Assembly: GCF_002211365.1 (NCBI RefSeq) | Contig: NZ_LOKZ01000039.1 | Coordinates: forward strand, 124,001-188,000 | From: Rhizobium sp. R711 | GTDB lineage: Bacteria; Pseudomonadota; Alphaproteobacteria; Rhizobiales; Rhizobiaceae | Reading direction: 5' to 3' | DNA: 64,000 nucleotides | Shown: positions 8,072 to 17,409 of the stretch, in pieces | Position numbering within the stretch: the stretch's first letter is position 1 | Layout: each line of letters starts with the position of its first letter | Position numbers and translations under genes: made by a program | Notes under the pieces: generated by a model | Told to the model about the DNA's origin: nothing | Databases searched by the model: none | The model's input: the letters and a program-made list of their open reading frames with translations, nothing else

Positions 8072-9382
8072 TCAAGACCTCATGTTGCGGAATGCCGCCC
8101 TGATCTCCTGACTGAAGAGCTCAGGCTCTTCCCAGGCAGCGAAGTGCCCTCCCCTATCGGCTCGGTTGTAGTAGACAAGCTTCGGATACGCCGCCGACAG
8201 CCACTCCTTTGGCGGCTTGTAGACTTCCCCGGGAAAGATTGTCACGCCGACAGGTACACTGATAGGGGTCAGCTTCGCACCTGAGACTGTGTTCTCCCAA
8301 TAGATGCGCCCGCTTGATGGTCCGGTGTTGGTCAGCCAGTAGAGCGTGATATTGTCGAGGATCGCGTCCTTCGTCAGTGCCTTTTCTGGCTCGCCACGGG
8401 TAAAGACCCAGTCGGCAATCTTGTCGTACAGCCAGGCAGCAAGCCCGACCGGCGAGTCCGCTATAGCGTAACCGACGGTCTCCGGACGGGTGTTCATGAT
8501 GGCTGCATATCCGAAGCCATTGTTCAGGAAGTCTCTTGCTTCGTCGAAAACCTGCTTCTCGACAGGCGTCAGAGCATCGGGCGCCGGAGTGCCGCTCTTC
8601 AATGCCTGAGCAGCATCCGGCGGCAACGTTGTGGCTCGTTCGATGCGATTGACGTGAATGCCGAGGAGGCCCTTAGGAGCCTGCCGACCAAGTGCATCGG
8701 AGATAATTGCGCCCCAGTCGCCTCCTTGGGACACGTAACTGTTGTAGCCAAGACGCGTCATGAGCATGTCCCAAATGGTTGCGATGCGCTGCGGGTTCCA
8801 GCCGGTTCTGTTCGGCTTGTCTGAGAAGCCGAAACCAGGGATGGACGGCAGCACGAGATGGAAGGCGTCCTTTGCCTTGCCTCCGTTTGCTGTTGGATTG
8901 GTCAGGGGACCCACCACCTTGAGGAACTCGAACACCGAGCCTGGCCACCCGTGGGTCATGATCAGCGGCAAGGCGTCTTCATGTTTGGAGCGCACGTGAA
9001 TGAAATGAATATCAAGCCCGTCGATCTTCGTCAGATATTGCGGAAATACGTTCAGCCTACGCTCGGCGATACGCCAATCGTAATCGGTCTGCCAATATTC
9101 GACCAGTTCCCGCAGTGTCGTCGGTTGAACTCCCTGGGACCCATCGGTGACGGTTTCCCCGTCCGGCCAGCGCGTTGCCGCCAGCCGCCGGCGCAAGTCA
9201 ATCAGGGCCGGTTCTGGGACCTCTGCCTTGAAGGGGCGTATTTCGCCGTTCCCACCTGTTCCCGATTCCGCCGCATTCGCAAACGACGCCAAACTCGCGT
9301 TTGACAGTGCAGCAGCCGTCCCCCCAAGCAAGAGAGCACGGCGAGAAAGATCGACAGCCGCGGGTTTTACGCTGAGGGTCAT
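8072..9382 (-). CDS. Epoxide hydrolase, Tat-exported
   Basis: Alpha/beta hydrolase of 436 residues. Twin-arginine signal at the N-terminus (SRRALLLGG, residues 13-21). An EHN domain follows (IRPFKAEVPEPALIDLRRRL), then the hydrolase core with oxyanion loop HGWPGS, nucleophilic Asp in GGDWGA, and the catalytic His in RGGHFAAWEEP near the C-terminus. This is the microsomal-type epoxide hydrolase architecture; it would open epoxides to diols, apparently in the periplasm. The cupin gene 24 bases upstream is likely in the same operon. Natural substrate unknown. Confidence 0.85.
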   Translation of the reverse strand: MTLSVKPAAVDLSRRALLLGGTAAALSNASLASFANAAESGTGGNGEIRPFKAEVPEPALIDLRRRLAATRWPDGETVTDGSQGVQPTTLRELVEYWQTDYDWRIAERRLNVFPQYLTKIDGLDIHFIHVRSKHEDALPLIMTHGWPGSVFEFLKVVGPLTNPTANGGKAKDAFHLVLPSIPGFGFSDKPNRTGWNPQRIATIWDMLMTRLGYNSYVSQGGDWGAIISDALGRQAPKGLLGIHVNRIERATTLPPDAAQALKSGTPAPDALTPVEKQVFDEARDFLNNGFGYAAIMNTRPETVGYAIADSPVGLAAWLYDKIADWVFTRGEPEKALTKDAILDNITLYWLTNTGPSSGRIYWENTVSGAKLTPISVPVGVTIFPGEVYKPPKEWLSAAYPKLVYYNRADRGGHFAAWEEPELFSQEIRAAFRNMRS

Positions 9383-9406
9383 AACGTTTCCTCCCGTTCT
9401 GGTGAA

Positions 9407-9802
9407 CTACTTCACAGGTTCAACGAGCTTCGCATTATTGGTGACGATGTAGGTCGCCAGCTCCGACGCCTTGCCATCTCCAACGTTTCTTGCAGAATGG
9501 GCGACCCCATCCGGGATGAACAGGGTTTCCCCCGCATTCAACGTGACGGCATCCCTTCCCTCCAGCTTATACTCGAGTGTTCCCTGAAGAACGTAGGCCA
9601 CCTCCTCGCCAGGATGCCTGTGGTTTCCGGCGAATGCGCCGGGATCGAAGTCGACGCGCACCTGGACGACCTCCTTGCCGGGCAGGCTGATATTTTCCTT
9701 TAGCAAGTCCGCCCGCCGGATCTCGCGCGGCTCGGCTTGTGCAGCCTGGAAGGTGAAAATGGCGGCAACCATTGCCACGGGAACGATAAATCGTACGTTC
9801 AT
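9407..9802 (-). CDS. Exported cupin-domain protein
   Basis: Protein of 131 residues with an N-terminal signal peptide (hydrophobic 4-19, cleavage near AQA-EPRE). One cupin domain with both motifs: GNHRHPGEEVAYVLQG (metal-ligand His/His/Glu) and FIPDGVAHSARN. Small periplasmic cupins of this kind have no settled function. It lies directly ahead of the epoxide hydrolase on the same strand, so a shared pathway is likely. Confidence 0.8.
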   Translation of the reverse strand: MNVRFIVPVAMVAAIFTFQAAQAEPREIRRADLLKENISLPGKEVVQVRVDFDPGAFAGNHRHPGEEVAYVLQGTLEYKLEGRDAVTLNAGETLFIPDGVAHSARNVGDGKASELATYIVTNNAKLVEPVK

Positions 9803-10059
9803 TCGATTGCTCCTTCGTTGACAAGAACGGGTGCGACGACACCCTGCTTGCCGAGAAAAATCTGGCTAATCGGTATCTCGTATGTGTCTGAGAGCGGCTA
9901 AAATGTAAGGATGTGTCGCCGCCAGCGCGTCCAGGTACAATGCAATACAAAATCGTCCGCTGCGGCGCCCCGCCAGACGTTGACCAGATGTTGTACATGC
10001 ATCATTCGATCCATTCGAAACCTGGTGTCCATCGCCCCCAGACAAGAAGGAGTCTTGAG

Positions 10060-11001
10060 ATGTTGAAGCCCTCCTTACCACTGTTTTTCTCGTTCGCCCG
10101 AAGTGCTCCTTTTGCCGAGGACGCTGGCGCAGCATTCAAGACCGCGCGCATCGAGATCGGTTACACAGACGTTGGCCCGGACATCACGCTCCGGCGCATG
10201 GTCGCCCGTAACGCAAATCCGAAGGGCACTGTTCTCTTTCTGCACGGGTTTCCAGAGACTTTGCTTGTCTGGAAGGATATCACCACCGAGCTCGCAAAGG
10301 ACTACGAAGTCCACGCCATCGACTGGCCAGGCTATGGGCTGTCTTCTCGTCCGGCGCCGACCAAATTCTCATATTCGCCAAGAGACTACGCAAATGTCTT
10401 GGCTGCCTACATCAAGGCTGAGCGCATCGATCGCTCAAACCTGACAATCTACGCAACCGATATCGGATCGCTTCCTGCACTTCTGGCTGCCATCGAGGAG
10501 CCGGATATCGCCAAAAAGATCGTTGTCGGAGACTTCGCCCCTTTCAACAGGCCGGAGTACATGTACGAGAGCCTCCAGAACCTCAAGAGCGAGCCGGCTG
10601 CATCGAAAACCCGTAAGTACATGAACGAGACCAGCGCCGAGATTCTGGAAAACGTCTATCGTCGCGGCCTGCCGCCCGAAAAACAGTTCGATCTTCCGCG
10701 AGACGTCTTCAACGACATGACGCGGGGATGGGAACAGGGAGGCATCACCTCCGCCGATGCTTTCTACCACTACTATTCGCACTTCACGCGCGACCAGGAT
10801 CACCTCGAGACCCACCTTGGAGAACTCAAGACACCTGTGAAGGTCGTCTGGGGTGAGAACGACCTTTATATCAAAAAAGCGATGGGCGAGGAGTTTGCGC
10901 GCCGAGCCGGCACAACCCTTAACGTCTTGCCTGGTATTGGTCACTATCCGCACCTCCAGACGCCGCAAGACACCGTCGCAGAAATTCGCGCTGCGACTTA
11001 G
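10060..11001 (+). CDS. Alpha/beta hydrolase, dehalogenase/epoxide-hydrolase type
   Basis: Protein of 313 residues with a short hydrophobic N-terminus that may be a signal sequence. Core features: HGFPET oxyanion motif, a nucleophile-elbow position with Asp (YATDIGSL) rather than Ser, and a late catalytic His in GIGHYPHLQTP. An Asp nucleophile points to haloalkane/haloacetate dehalogenase or epoxide hydrolase chemistry. The ATG at 10060 is preferred over an upstream start at 9913 because AGAAGGAG lies 9 bases before it. Divergent from the cupin/epoxide hydrolase pair. Confidence 0.78.
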   Translation: MLKPSLPLFFSFARSAPFAEDAGAAFKTARIEIGYTDVGPDITLRRMVARNANPKGTVLFLHGFPETLLVWKDITTELAKDYEVHAIDWPGYGLSSRPAPTKFSYSPRDYANVLAAYIKAERIDRSNLTIYATDIGSLPALLAAIEEPDIAKKIVVGDFAPFNRPEYMYESLQNLKSEPAASKTRKYMNETSAEILENVYRRGLPPEKQFDLPRDVFNDMTRGWEQGGITSADAFYHYYSHFTRDQDHLETHLGELKTPVKVVWGENDLYIKKAMGEEFARRAGTTLNVLPGIGHYPHLQTPQDTVAEIRAAT

Positions 11002-11524
11002 CGCGCACGCCCGCCGCGCTCTTGCGGTTCGTCCTCTCTTGAAAGATTTTCGCCTATGTCGATGATTGCCTTGGCACCATTCTTGCCAATGAGCCGACCA
11101 GCTTGGCGTGGCCCCTGTCTCGAGCGAAAGTCTGGTCGGTTCATTTCGCCGCCAGATGACCCCATACAGAAAGGCCCGGGACCGACCCGAAACCTATCGG
11201 ATTATTTTGGCTCCAGGGCGCGGGAGTTGCCCTTCAACTACGGCGTGGACATCGCTTGCTTGAGTGATGGTTGAAGGCGGTCGCGCCCGAACGCTTCGAG
11301 CCTGGCGAGAACTCTAATGACAGTCTACTCTCCAGTTGCGACGCCATGGCGATACTCCACCAACACCGGGTGATCGGACGATCGCCAATGGAGCTGATGG
11401 GGCTTCATCGCTTATGACCGCTGCCATTGAATTCGGCCGTCGCTCCAGCTCAATGAGAGGTAAAATCGGAGCTGAAGGGGCTGCGCGAACCCGTTCTTCG
11501 CGACAGCTATGCCGATACCGCGCA
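11002..11524. other. Intergenic region upstream of the cellulose operon
   Basis: No convincing gene; the small open frames here (11056-11274, 11336-11539) show no domain and no ribosome-binding site. The right edge carries the regulatory motifs listed separately. Confidence 0.6.
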
Positions 11525-11555
11525 TTAACTTTGGGTTAACCATAAACGTCGTTTA
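11525..11555. promoter_or_regulatory. CtrA-like box and adjacent palindrome upstream of bcsN
   Basis: TTAA, seven bases, TTAAC at 11525-11540 matches the full CtrA consensus TTAA-N7-TTAA. Immediately after it, TAAACG-T-CGTTTA (11543-11555) is a perfect inverted repeat. Both lie 27-57 bases before the bcsN start, where a regulator of the cellulose operon would bind. Confidence 0.42.
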
Positions 11556-11581
11556 CCATGAGGTAGCGGCTCAAGGGGCCA

Positions 11582-12637
11582 TTGATTCGGAAATCCGGCG
11601 CGAAACCTGTGCATGGATGTGGGGAAAGACGATTGCGGCGACCCGAAGCGTTCAGTCTACTGAGGCCGTCATGCTTGGCACTGATTGGGGCGCTGCTGGC
11701 CGGATGCCAGTCGTCGGGAACTGTCCGGCCCCTGAACACCTCACAAACCGTTCCGGCCGAGAGTGCGCTTGCCCTGCCTCCACCTGGGGGGCCTTCGATC
11801 GTCAGCGTCGTCGAACACAAGCGCGGCAACGGCACGGAGCAGATGATTTCGCTCTACACGTCGTCCTCGGTGTCCGGACAGAACTTTCTCAAGGTACAGT
11901 TCCTTGGTGCATCAGGCGCCAACCCCGGCACCGGAAGCGCGCCATACAGCATGATCAGCGAGAACGGCATCATACGCGAGGCTTTTCGTGCGGTTCCGGG
12001 CGTACAGATGACGCGCTCCATGACCTATCTGCAAAACAGCTATGGGCCCTTCAGCTATGCCTCGGGTCAGAGCGGTTCGGGCGATAGCTGTATTTATGGT
12101 TGGCAGCAGATCCGCTCGAGCCGATCGGCACATACACAAGCGCGCAACTTTGGAATGATCCAGGTGCGGTTGCGCCTATGTGACGCACGGGCAACCGAAA
12201 GACAGTTGCTTGCGATCATGTACGGCTACACGCTGGTCGGGACGCTCGATGGAGAAATCTGGAATCCGTTTGGATCGGCGCTCAACACTGATCCTGCGCT
12301 TGGGCGACCCGGAAATCCGATCTATCCGGACGACAATGGTAACACAAGCACGCCGATGTCCTTCGGCTATGAGCCTGGCGTGCCGGAAATCCGGTCTCCT
12401 GTCGTTCGCCCGCGCAGCCTTCAGCCGAAGGCAGAGGAGGAGCCCGTGCAATTGCCGCAGCCCACAGGGCCTCGGGTCCCATCGCCAGACGGCGCCAACG
12501 GTTTGACGCAGCCGGACATGTCAGTCTTGCCTTCAAACGAACAGACGGCACCGGGAAGTGCGGCGGCGCTCGGCCCGACGGTGCCGTCACCAGAGTGTAT
12601 AGGGGATGCGGCCACAACGGCCGCGTGCCGGAAATAG
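11582..12637 (+). CDS. bcsN: Cellulose biosynthesis protein BcsN, lipoprotein
   Basis: Protein of 351 residues that resembles BcsN of alphaproteobacterial cellulose operons. A hydrophobic segment ends in a lipobox (IGALLAGC, Cys about residue 43), so it is probably a lipoprotein. The C-terminal third is Pro-rich and low-complexity. It is the first gene of the operon, 57 bases before bcsA. Its molecular role in cellulose export is not known. The exact start is uncertain: an upstream or downstream codon would also leave the lipobox near the N-terminus. Confidence 0.8.
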   Translation: MIRKSGAKPVHGCGERRLRRPEAFSLLRPSCLALIGALLAGCQSSGTVRPLNTSQTVPAESALALPPPGGPSIVSVVEHKRGNGTEQMISLYTSSSVSGQNFLKVQFLGASGANPGTGSAPYSMISENGIIREAFRAVPGVQMTRSMTYLQNSYGPFSYASGQSGSGDSCIYGWQQIRSSRSAHTQARNFGMIQVRLRLCDARATERQLLAIMYGYTLVGTLDGEIWNPFGSALNTDPALGRPGNPIYPDDNGNTSTPMSFGYEPGVPEIRSPVVRPRSLQPKAEEEPVQLPQPTGPRVPSPDGANGLTQPDMSVLPSNEQTAPGSAAALGPTVPSPECIGDAATTAACRK

Positions 12638-12694
12638 ACGTGAACGGGCTGGGCTGTTCCCAAGCACCCTGCCTCACTTGTCAAAGGGATAGTG

Positions 12695-14887
12695 ATGCAT
12701 AAAGCCCGAAGCATGATGACCTGGGCCATCGTTTCTCTGTGCGTGATCGTTCTGATCACGCTGCCAGTGAACCTGCAGACGCAGCTGATTGCGAGCATTG
12801 TCGTCGTCGCCATCATGGCGATCATCAAAGGGCTGAAGGCGCAAGGTACCTGGAGGCTGATTGCGCTTGCCTTCGGCACCTCCATCGTTCTTCGCTATGT
12901 CTACTGGCGCACGACCAACACACTGCCGCCGGTCAATCAACCGGAAAACTTCATCCCCGGCCTGCTGCTCTATCTCGCGGAAATGTACAGCGTGGCGATG
13001 CTGGCGCTCAGCCTGTTCATCGTCGCCACACCCCTACCATCACGGCCTTCGCGCGCGAGCAAGGAAGAGCGCTTTCCCCACGTCGACGTGTTCGTGCCTT
13101 CCTACAACGAGGATTCGCACCTCCTGGCAAACACGCTGGCCGCGGCAAAGGCCATGGATTATCCCCCCGAGAGACTGCATGTCTGGCTGCTGGACGATGG
13201 CGGCACCTTGCAGAAGCGCAATTCCACCAAGCTTCTTGAAGCCCAGGCGGCAGTCGCACGCCATGACGAGCTGAAGAAACTTTGCGAGGATCTTGATGTG
13301 CGCTACCTCACGCGTGACCGCAACGAGCACGCCAAAGCCGGTAATCTCAACAACGGCATGAGGTATTCGAGCGGCGAGCTGATTGCCGTATTCGACGCCG
13401 ATCATGCGCCTGCGCGCGATTTCCTTCTCGAAACCGTCGGCTACTTCGATGACGATCCGAAGCTGTTCCTTGTCCAGACCCCGCATTTCTTCATCAACCC
13501 GGATCCGCTGGAACGCAATCTGAAAACCTTCGAGAAAATGCCAAGCGAAAACGAGATGTTTTACGGCATCATCCAGCGCGGTCTCGACAAATGGAACGCA
13601 GCGTTCTTTTGCGGTTCAGCCGCGGTCCTCAGCCGCAGGGCGCTGGAATCCCAGGGCGGCTTCAGCGGCATCAGCATCACCGAGGACTGCGAAACCGCCC
13701 TTGCCCTTCACAGTGACGGGTGGAACAGTATCTACGTGGACAAGCCGCTGATCGCCGGACTGCAGCCGGCGACCTTTGCAAGCTTCATCGGCCAGCGCAG
13801 CCGCTGGGCACAGGGAATGATGCAGATTCTGCGCTTCCGCTTTCCCTTGCTGAAGCGCGGCCTGACGCTGCCCCAACGCCTTTGCTATATGTCCTCGACG
13901 CTCTTCTGGCTCTTTCCCTTCCCGCGCACGATCTTCCTGTTTGCGCCGCTTTTCTATCTCTTCTTCGATCTTGAAATCTTCACAGCATCCGGTGGCGAGT
14001 TCCTGGCCTACACGCTGGCCTATATGCTCGTGAACCTGATGATGCAGAATTACCTCTACGGATCGTTCCGCTGGCCATGGATTTCGGAACTGTACGAATA
14101 TGTTCAGACGGTTCACCTGCTGCCTGCAGTGGTTTCGGTGATGCTCAATCCGCGCAAGCCGACGTTCAAGGTCACAGCAAAGGACGAATCGATCGCGCTC
14201 AGCCGCCTGTCGGAAATCAGCCGACCATTCTTCGTCATCTTCGCAGTCCAGCTCGTTGCCCTGGCGGTGACCATCTATCGTATCTACGCCGAGCCCTACA
14301 AGGCCGATGTGACCTTGGTCGTCGGTGGATGGAACGTCGTCAACCTGATCATGGCCGGCTGCGCCCTCGGTGTCGTATCCGAACGTGGCGAACGGGCAGC
14401 GTCCCGCCGTGTCCGTGTAAACCGTCGCTGCGAATTCGGCGTCAACGGCAAGTGGTACACGGCATCCATCGAGGATGTGTCGGTCCACGGCGCAAGGCTG
14501 CATGTGTTCAACAAGCAGTTGGACCCGATGGTGATCGGCACCGAAGGAGAAATCCGCTTCCAGCCCCACAGCGGCGCAAGCATCGAAACGCTGCCGCTGA
14601 TCGTGCGCAACATCCAGCCTTCCGGTGAGGTTCTTGCCGTTGGCTGCCAGTATGTGCCCAAGAATGCCCTCGACCATCGCCTGATCGCCGACCTGATGTT
14701 TGCAAACTCCGATCAGTGGACGCAGTTCCAGCAAGCGCGTCGTCACAACCCGGGTCTTATCCGCGGCACGATCTGGTTTCTCGGCCTCGCGCTCTATCAG
14801 ACAAGCCGAGGGCTCGTGTATCTCTTCCGCAGCATGCGGCCCGAACGCGAGCGCGAGCACCAGGTCGCGAAGGCAGGCAACTTATGA
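12695..14887 (+). CDS. bcsA: Cellulose synthase catalytic subunit BcsA (UDP-forming)
   Basis: Polymerises UDP-glucose into beta-1,4-glucan and threads it through the inner membrane. The 730 residues contain N-terminal helices, a GT2 domain with LLDDGG, FDADHAP, the gating FFCGSAAV, TED and QRSRWAQG (QxxRW), further membrane helices, and a C-terminal PilZ domain. The PilZ domain has the c-di-GMP-binding pattern RRVRVNRR and DVSVHGARL, so activity should depend on c-di-GMP. The ATG at 12695 is 5 bases after AAAGGGA; a GTG at 12692 abuts it. Confidence 0.96.
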   Translation: MHKARSMMTWAIVSLCVIVLITLPVNLQTQLIASIVVVAIMAIIKGLKAQGTWRLIALAFGTSIVLRYVYWRTTNTLPPVNQPENFIPGLLLYLAEMYSVAMLALSLFIVATPLPSRPSRASKEERFPHVDVFVPSYNEDSHLLANTLAAAKAMDYPPERLHVWLLDDGGTLQKRNSTKLLEAQAAVARHDELKKLCEDLDVRYLTRDRNEHAKAGNLNNGMRYSSGELIAVFDADHAPARDFLLETVGYFDDDPKLFLVQTPHFFINPDPLERNLKTFEKMPSENEMFYGIIQRGLDKWNAAFFCGSAAVLSRRALESQGGFSGISITEDCETALALHSDGWNSIYVDKPLIAGLQPATFASFIGQRSRWAQGMMQILRFRFPLLKRGLTLPQRLCYMSSTLFWLFPFPRTIFLFAPLFYLFFDLEIFTASGGEFLAYTLAYMLVNLMMQNYLYGSFRWPWISELYEYVQTVHLLPAVVSVMLNPRKPTFKVTAKDESIALSRLSEISRPFFVIFAVQLVALAVTIYRIYAEPYKADVTLVVGGWNVVNLIMAGCALGVVSERGERAASRRVRVNRRCEFGVNGKWYTASIEDVSVHGARLHVFNKQLDPMVIGTEGEIRFQPHSGASIETLPLIVRNIQPSGEVLAVGCQYVPKNALDHRLIADLMFANSDQWTQFQQARRHNPGLIRGTIWFLGLALYQTSRGLVYLFRSMRPEREREHQVAKAGNL

Positions 14888-17409
14888 GGACGATCATATC
14901 GATCCTGGCGTTTCTGCTCGCTGCTTGCGCGGTCGCCTCTGCGCAAATAGCGCCCTTCGATATGTCGGGAGAACGTCAGCAGGGTAGCGCACCCATGGTG
15001 CCGAGACTGACATTGCCGTCAACGCCACAACCGGCAACAGACCCGCAAACGTCCGTGCCGGAAACGCCACCGCCTCCACCGGCCGCGCAGGCCCCGGCGT
15101 CACCACCTCCCTTTTCCATGGCACCGGCTTCGTCGTCAGCGCCAGCAGTCGTGCCTCCGGCATCCTCGCAAGCAGACGCTGTGCGCCCGAAAGCGGCAAT
15201 ACCGGCAAGCCCATCACAGGCAGGAGAACCGCCTCGACGCCCATCTCTTCTGCACATGGCGACCGGCGCATTCCAAAGATATGTTCTTCCCGTCGCCAAA
15301 TTCGGTCTGGATGGCGAATATGATCGCAAGTCATGGTCGATTTACATCACGCCAGAGCAAGCCGCCGCGCCGGCGAAATTCAACTTTTCCTACCAAAATG
15401 CCGTTGTCGTTGCTCCGGAGGCATCACAGCTGACGGTTCTGTTGAACAATCGGATTGTCGGTCAACAACCGATTGCCTCATCGGATGCGCCATCGAACGT
15501 CACCTTCGACGTGCCACCTGGGCTATTGCAGCCTGGCGCAAATCTTTTTGCAATCGAAGCCATCCAACGCCACCGCACCGACTGCACCATACAATCGACC
15601 TATGAGCTGTGGACCGATATCGACCCGGCAAAGACCTACCTGGCCTTTGACGGGCAAGAAGCCGGTCGGTTCTCCAGTACAGACGCGATCCGCGCGATCG
15701 GCGTCGACGAAACCGGAAGGACGCAGATCAATTTCGTCGTGCCTGCACTTGAGCAACCGGGAACCACGAAACCTCTATTGCGCCTTGCCCAAGGCCTTGC
15801 GGTTTTAAGCGGCATGCCGAACGAAACGTTTTCATTCACCACGGACGCCTTGCCGCAAACGGGTGCAGGTCGCTTGACCGTCCTTATTGGAACACCCACA
15901 GACCTTCAGTCCCTCATTACCCCGCCGCCGGCCGCGCAAGCCGCGCCGCTTGCCTCGTTCGTGACCGACCCAAAGACGGGTGCACCCGTTCTTTTGATCA
16001 GTGGCCCGTCCTGGCCTGCTATCGCGTCTGCGATCGATACCATCGTTTCGACAACGGACCGACCCGCGACGGCCCGTCGTGATACGCTGGTAACACAGCG
16101 ATGGAGCGCCCCGGATGCGCCGCTCGTCTTGTCGGCGACAAACCTGACATTTGCGCAATTGGGCGTGAAGACGACGGAATTTTCCGGACGACGCTTCCGC
16201 ACCAGTTTCAATATCGCAGTCCCGTCCGACTTCTACGCGAATGCCTATGGCGAGGCCACCGTGCTGTTGGACGCAGCCTTTACGCAGAGCGTCCTGCCCG
16301 GCAGTCATATCGATATCTATGTCAACGGCAACATCGCTTCGACGGTGCCGATTTCGTCGACAGGTGGAGGCATCTTCCGGCACTTGCCTATCCGCGTCAC
16401 CATGCGGCATTTCAAGCCAGGCCTCAACACGCTGTCGCTCGAGGCGATCCTGATGACCAAGGAAGACGAAGTCTGTGTCCCCGGCACGACAGCCGGTGCT
16501 GCACCGCGTTTTGCCCTCTTCGATACCAGCGAGCTTCACATTCCCGATTTTGCCCGGATCGGACAGCGGCCGAACCTCGCCGGACTGTCTGGGACCGCTT
16601 ATCCCTACAATCGAGCCACCCAGCCAGTCCCGCTTTATATCGATCGGATTGACAGCGACACGCTGTCGGCCACGGCCACCCTGCTTGGACGAATGGCGAT
16701 CGTTGCCGGCCGCCCAATCGACGTCGAGCCGGCTGCGACACCAGGTGCCATAGGCGAGCGCGACGCGATTTTCATCGGATCGATCTCGCAAATGCCGCCG
16801 GCGGTGCTGTCGCAGTTGAACATTGCGGCTTCGAGCCAGGCCTCGTGGCGGCCTCAGGTCACCGCTCAGTCCAACCAGGCCGAACCGTCCGTGACCTTTG
16901 ACGATTGGCGCTCGAAGGTTAGCGGCGGCGTGTGGCGCGGACAGATCACATCCTTCCAGGAGTGGCTTCGCCGCAACTTCGACATTTCTTTGAGCTCACT
17001 GCAGTTCGTGCCTGGCTCGCAAGACGTGTTCACGCCCGGCAATGCCGACAGCTTCTTGATCGCGCAGGGCAAAAGCGCGAGCGGAGGGTCGTCCTGGACG
17101 GTTGTCACCGCGCCTTCGGCGAGCGACCTGCGTGAAGGTGCCGAGGCGCTTGCCAACCAGGTCAACTGGCCGCAAATTGCTGGTCATATCACCACCTACT
17201 CGAGCAAGACCGGCAAGATGGAAAGCATCCCCGTCGGTCGGTTTGATTTCGTAAGCTCCCAGCCCTGGTCGCTCTCGAACTATCGCCTGATTGCAGCAAA
17301 CTGGCTGTCGACGAACATTTTGTCCTATGCCTTCCTCCTCGTCGTCCTTTCGCTTCTGATCGGCGTGACCACGGCAAGCATGCTTTCCAGGTTGGGCAGG
17401 CGCCAATGA
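14884..17409 (+). CDS. bcsB: Cellulose synthase regulatory/periplasmic subunit BcsB
   Basis: Periplasmic partner of BcsA, 841 residues. Signal peptide (MRTIISILAFLLAACAVASA), a Pro/Ala-rich linker (about 35-115), two repeats of carbohydrate-binding and flavodoxin-like folds (WSIYITPEQAAAP start; later MRHFKPGLNTLSLEAIL), and a C-terminal anchor helix (YAFLLVVLSLLIG) that packs against BcsA. The start at 14884 overlaps the bcsA stop at ATGA and is preferred over an ATG at 14716 inside bcsA. Confidence 0.94.
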   Translation: MRTIISILAFLLAACAVASAQIAPFDMSGERQQGSAPMVPRLTLPSTPQPATDPQTSVPETPPPPPAAQAPASPPPFSMAPASSSAPAVVPPASSQADAVRPKAAIPASPSQAGEPPRRPSLLHMATGAFQRYVLPVAKFGLDGEYDRKSWSIYITPEQAAAPAKFNFSYQNAVVVAPEASQLTVLLNNRIVGQQPIASSDAPSNVTFDVPPGLLQPGANLFAIEAIQRHRTDCTIQSTYELWTDIDPAKTYLAFDGQEAGRFSSTDAIRAIGVDETGRTQINFVVPALEQPGTTKPLLRLAQGLAVLSGMPNETFSFTTDALPQTGAGRLTVLIGTPTDLQSLITPPPAAQAAPLASFVTDPKTGAPVLLISGPSWPAIASAIDTIVSTTDRPATARRDTLVTQRWSAPDAPLVLSATNLTFAQLGVKTTEFSGRRFRTSFNIAVPSDFYANAYGEATVLLDAAFTQSVLPGSHIDIYVNGNIASTVPISSTGGGIFRHLPIRVTMRHFKPGLNTLSLEAILMTKEDEVCVPGTTAGAAPRFALFDTSELHIPDFARIGQRPNLAGLSGTAYPYNRATQPVPLYIDRIDSDTLSATATLLGRMAIVAGRPIDVEPAATPGAIGERDAIFIGSISQMPPAVLSQLNIAASSQASWRPQVTAQSNQAEPSVTFDDWRSKVSGGVWRGQITSFQEWLRRNFDISLSSLQFVPGSQDVFTPGNADSFLIAQGKSASGGSSWTVVTAPSASDLREGAEALANQVNWPQIAGHITTYSSKTGKMESIPVGRFDFVSSQPWSLSNYRLIAANWLSTNILSYAFLLVVLSLLIGVTTASMLSRLGRRQ

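Noticed and set aside
13616-14860. 414-codon open frame on the minus strand opposite bcsA
   Set aside because: It is the antisense shadow of bcsA, whose catalytic motifs are complete; its translation is low-complexity and has no domain.
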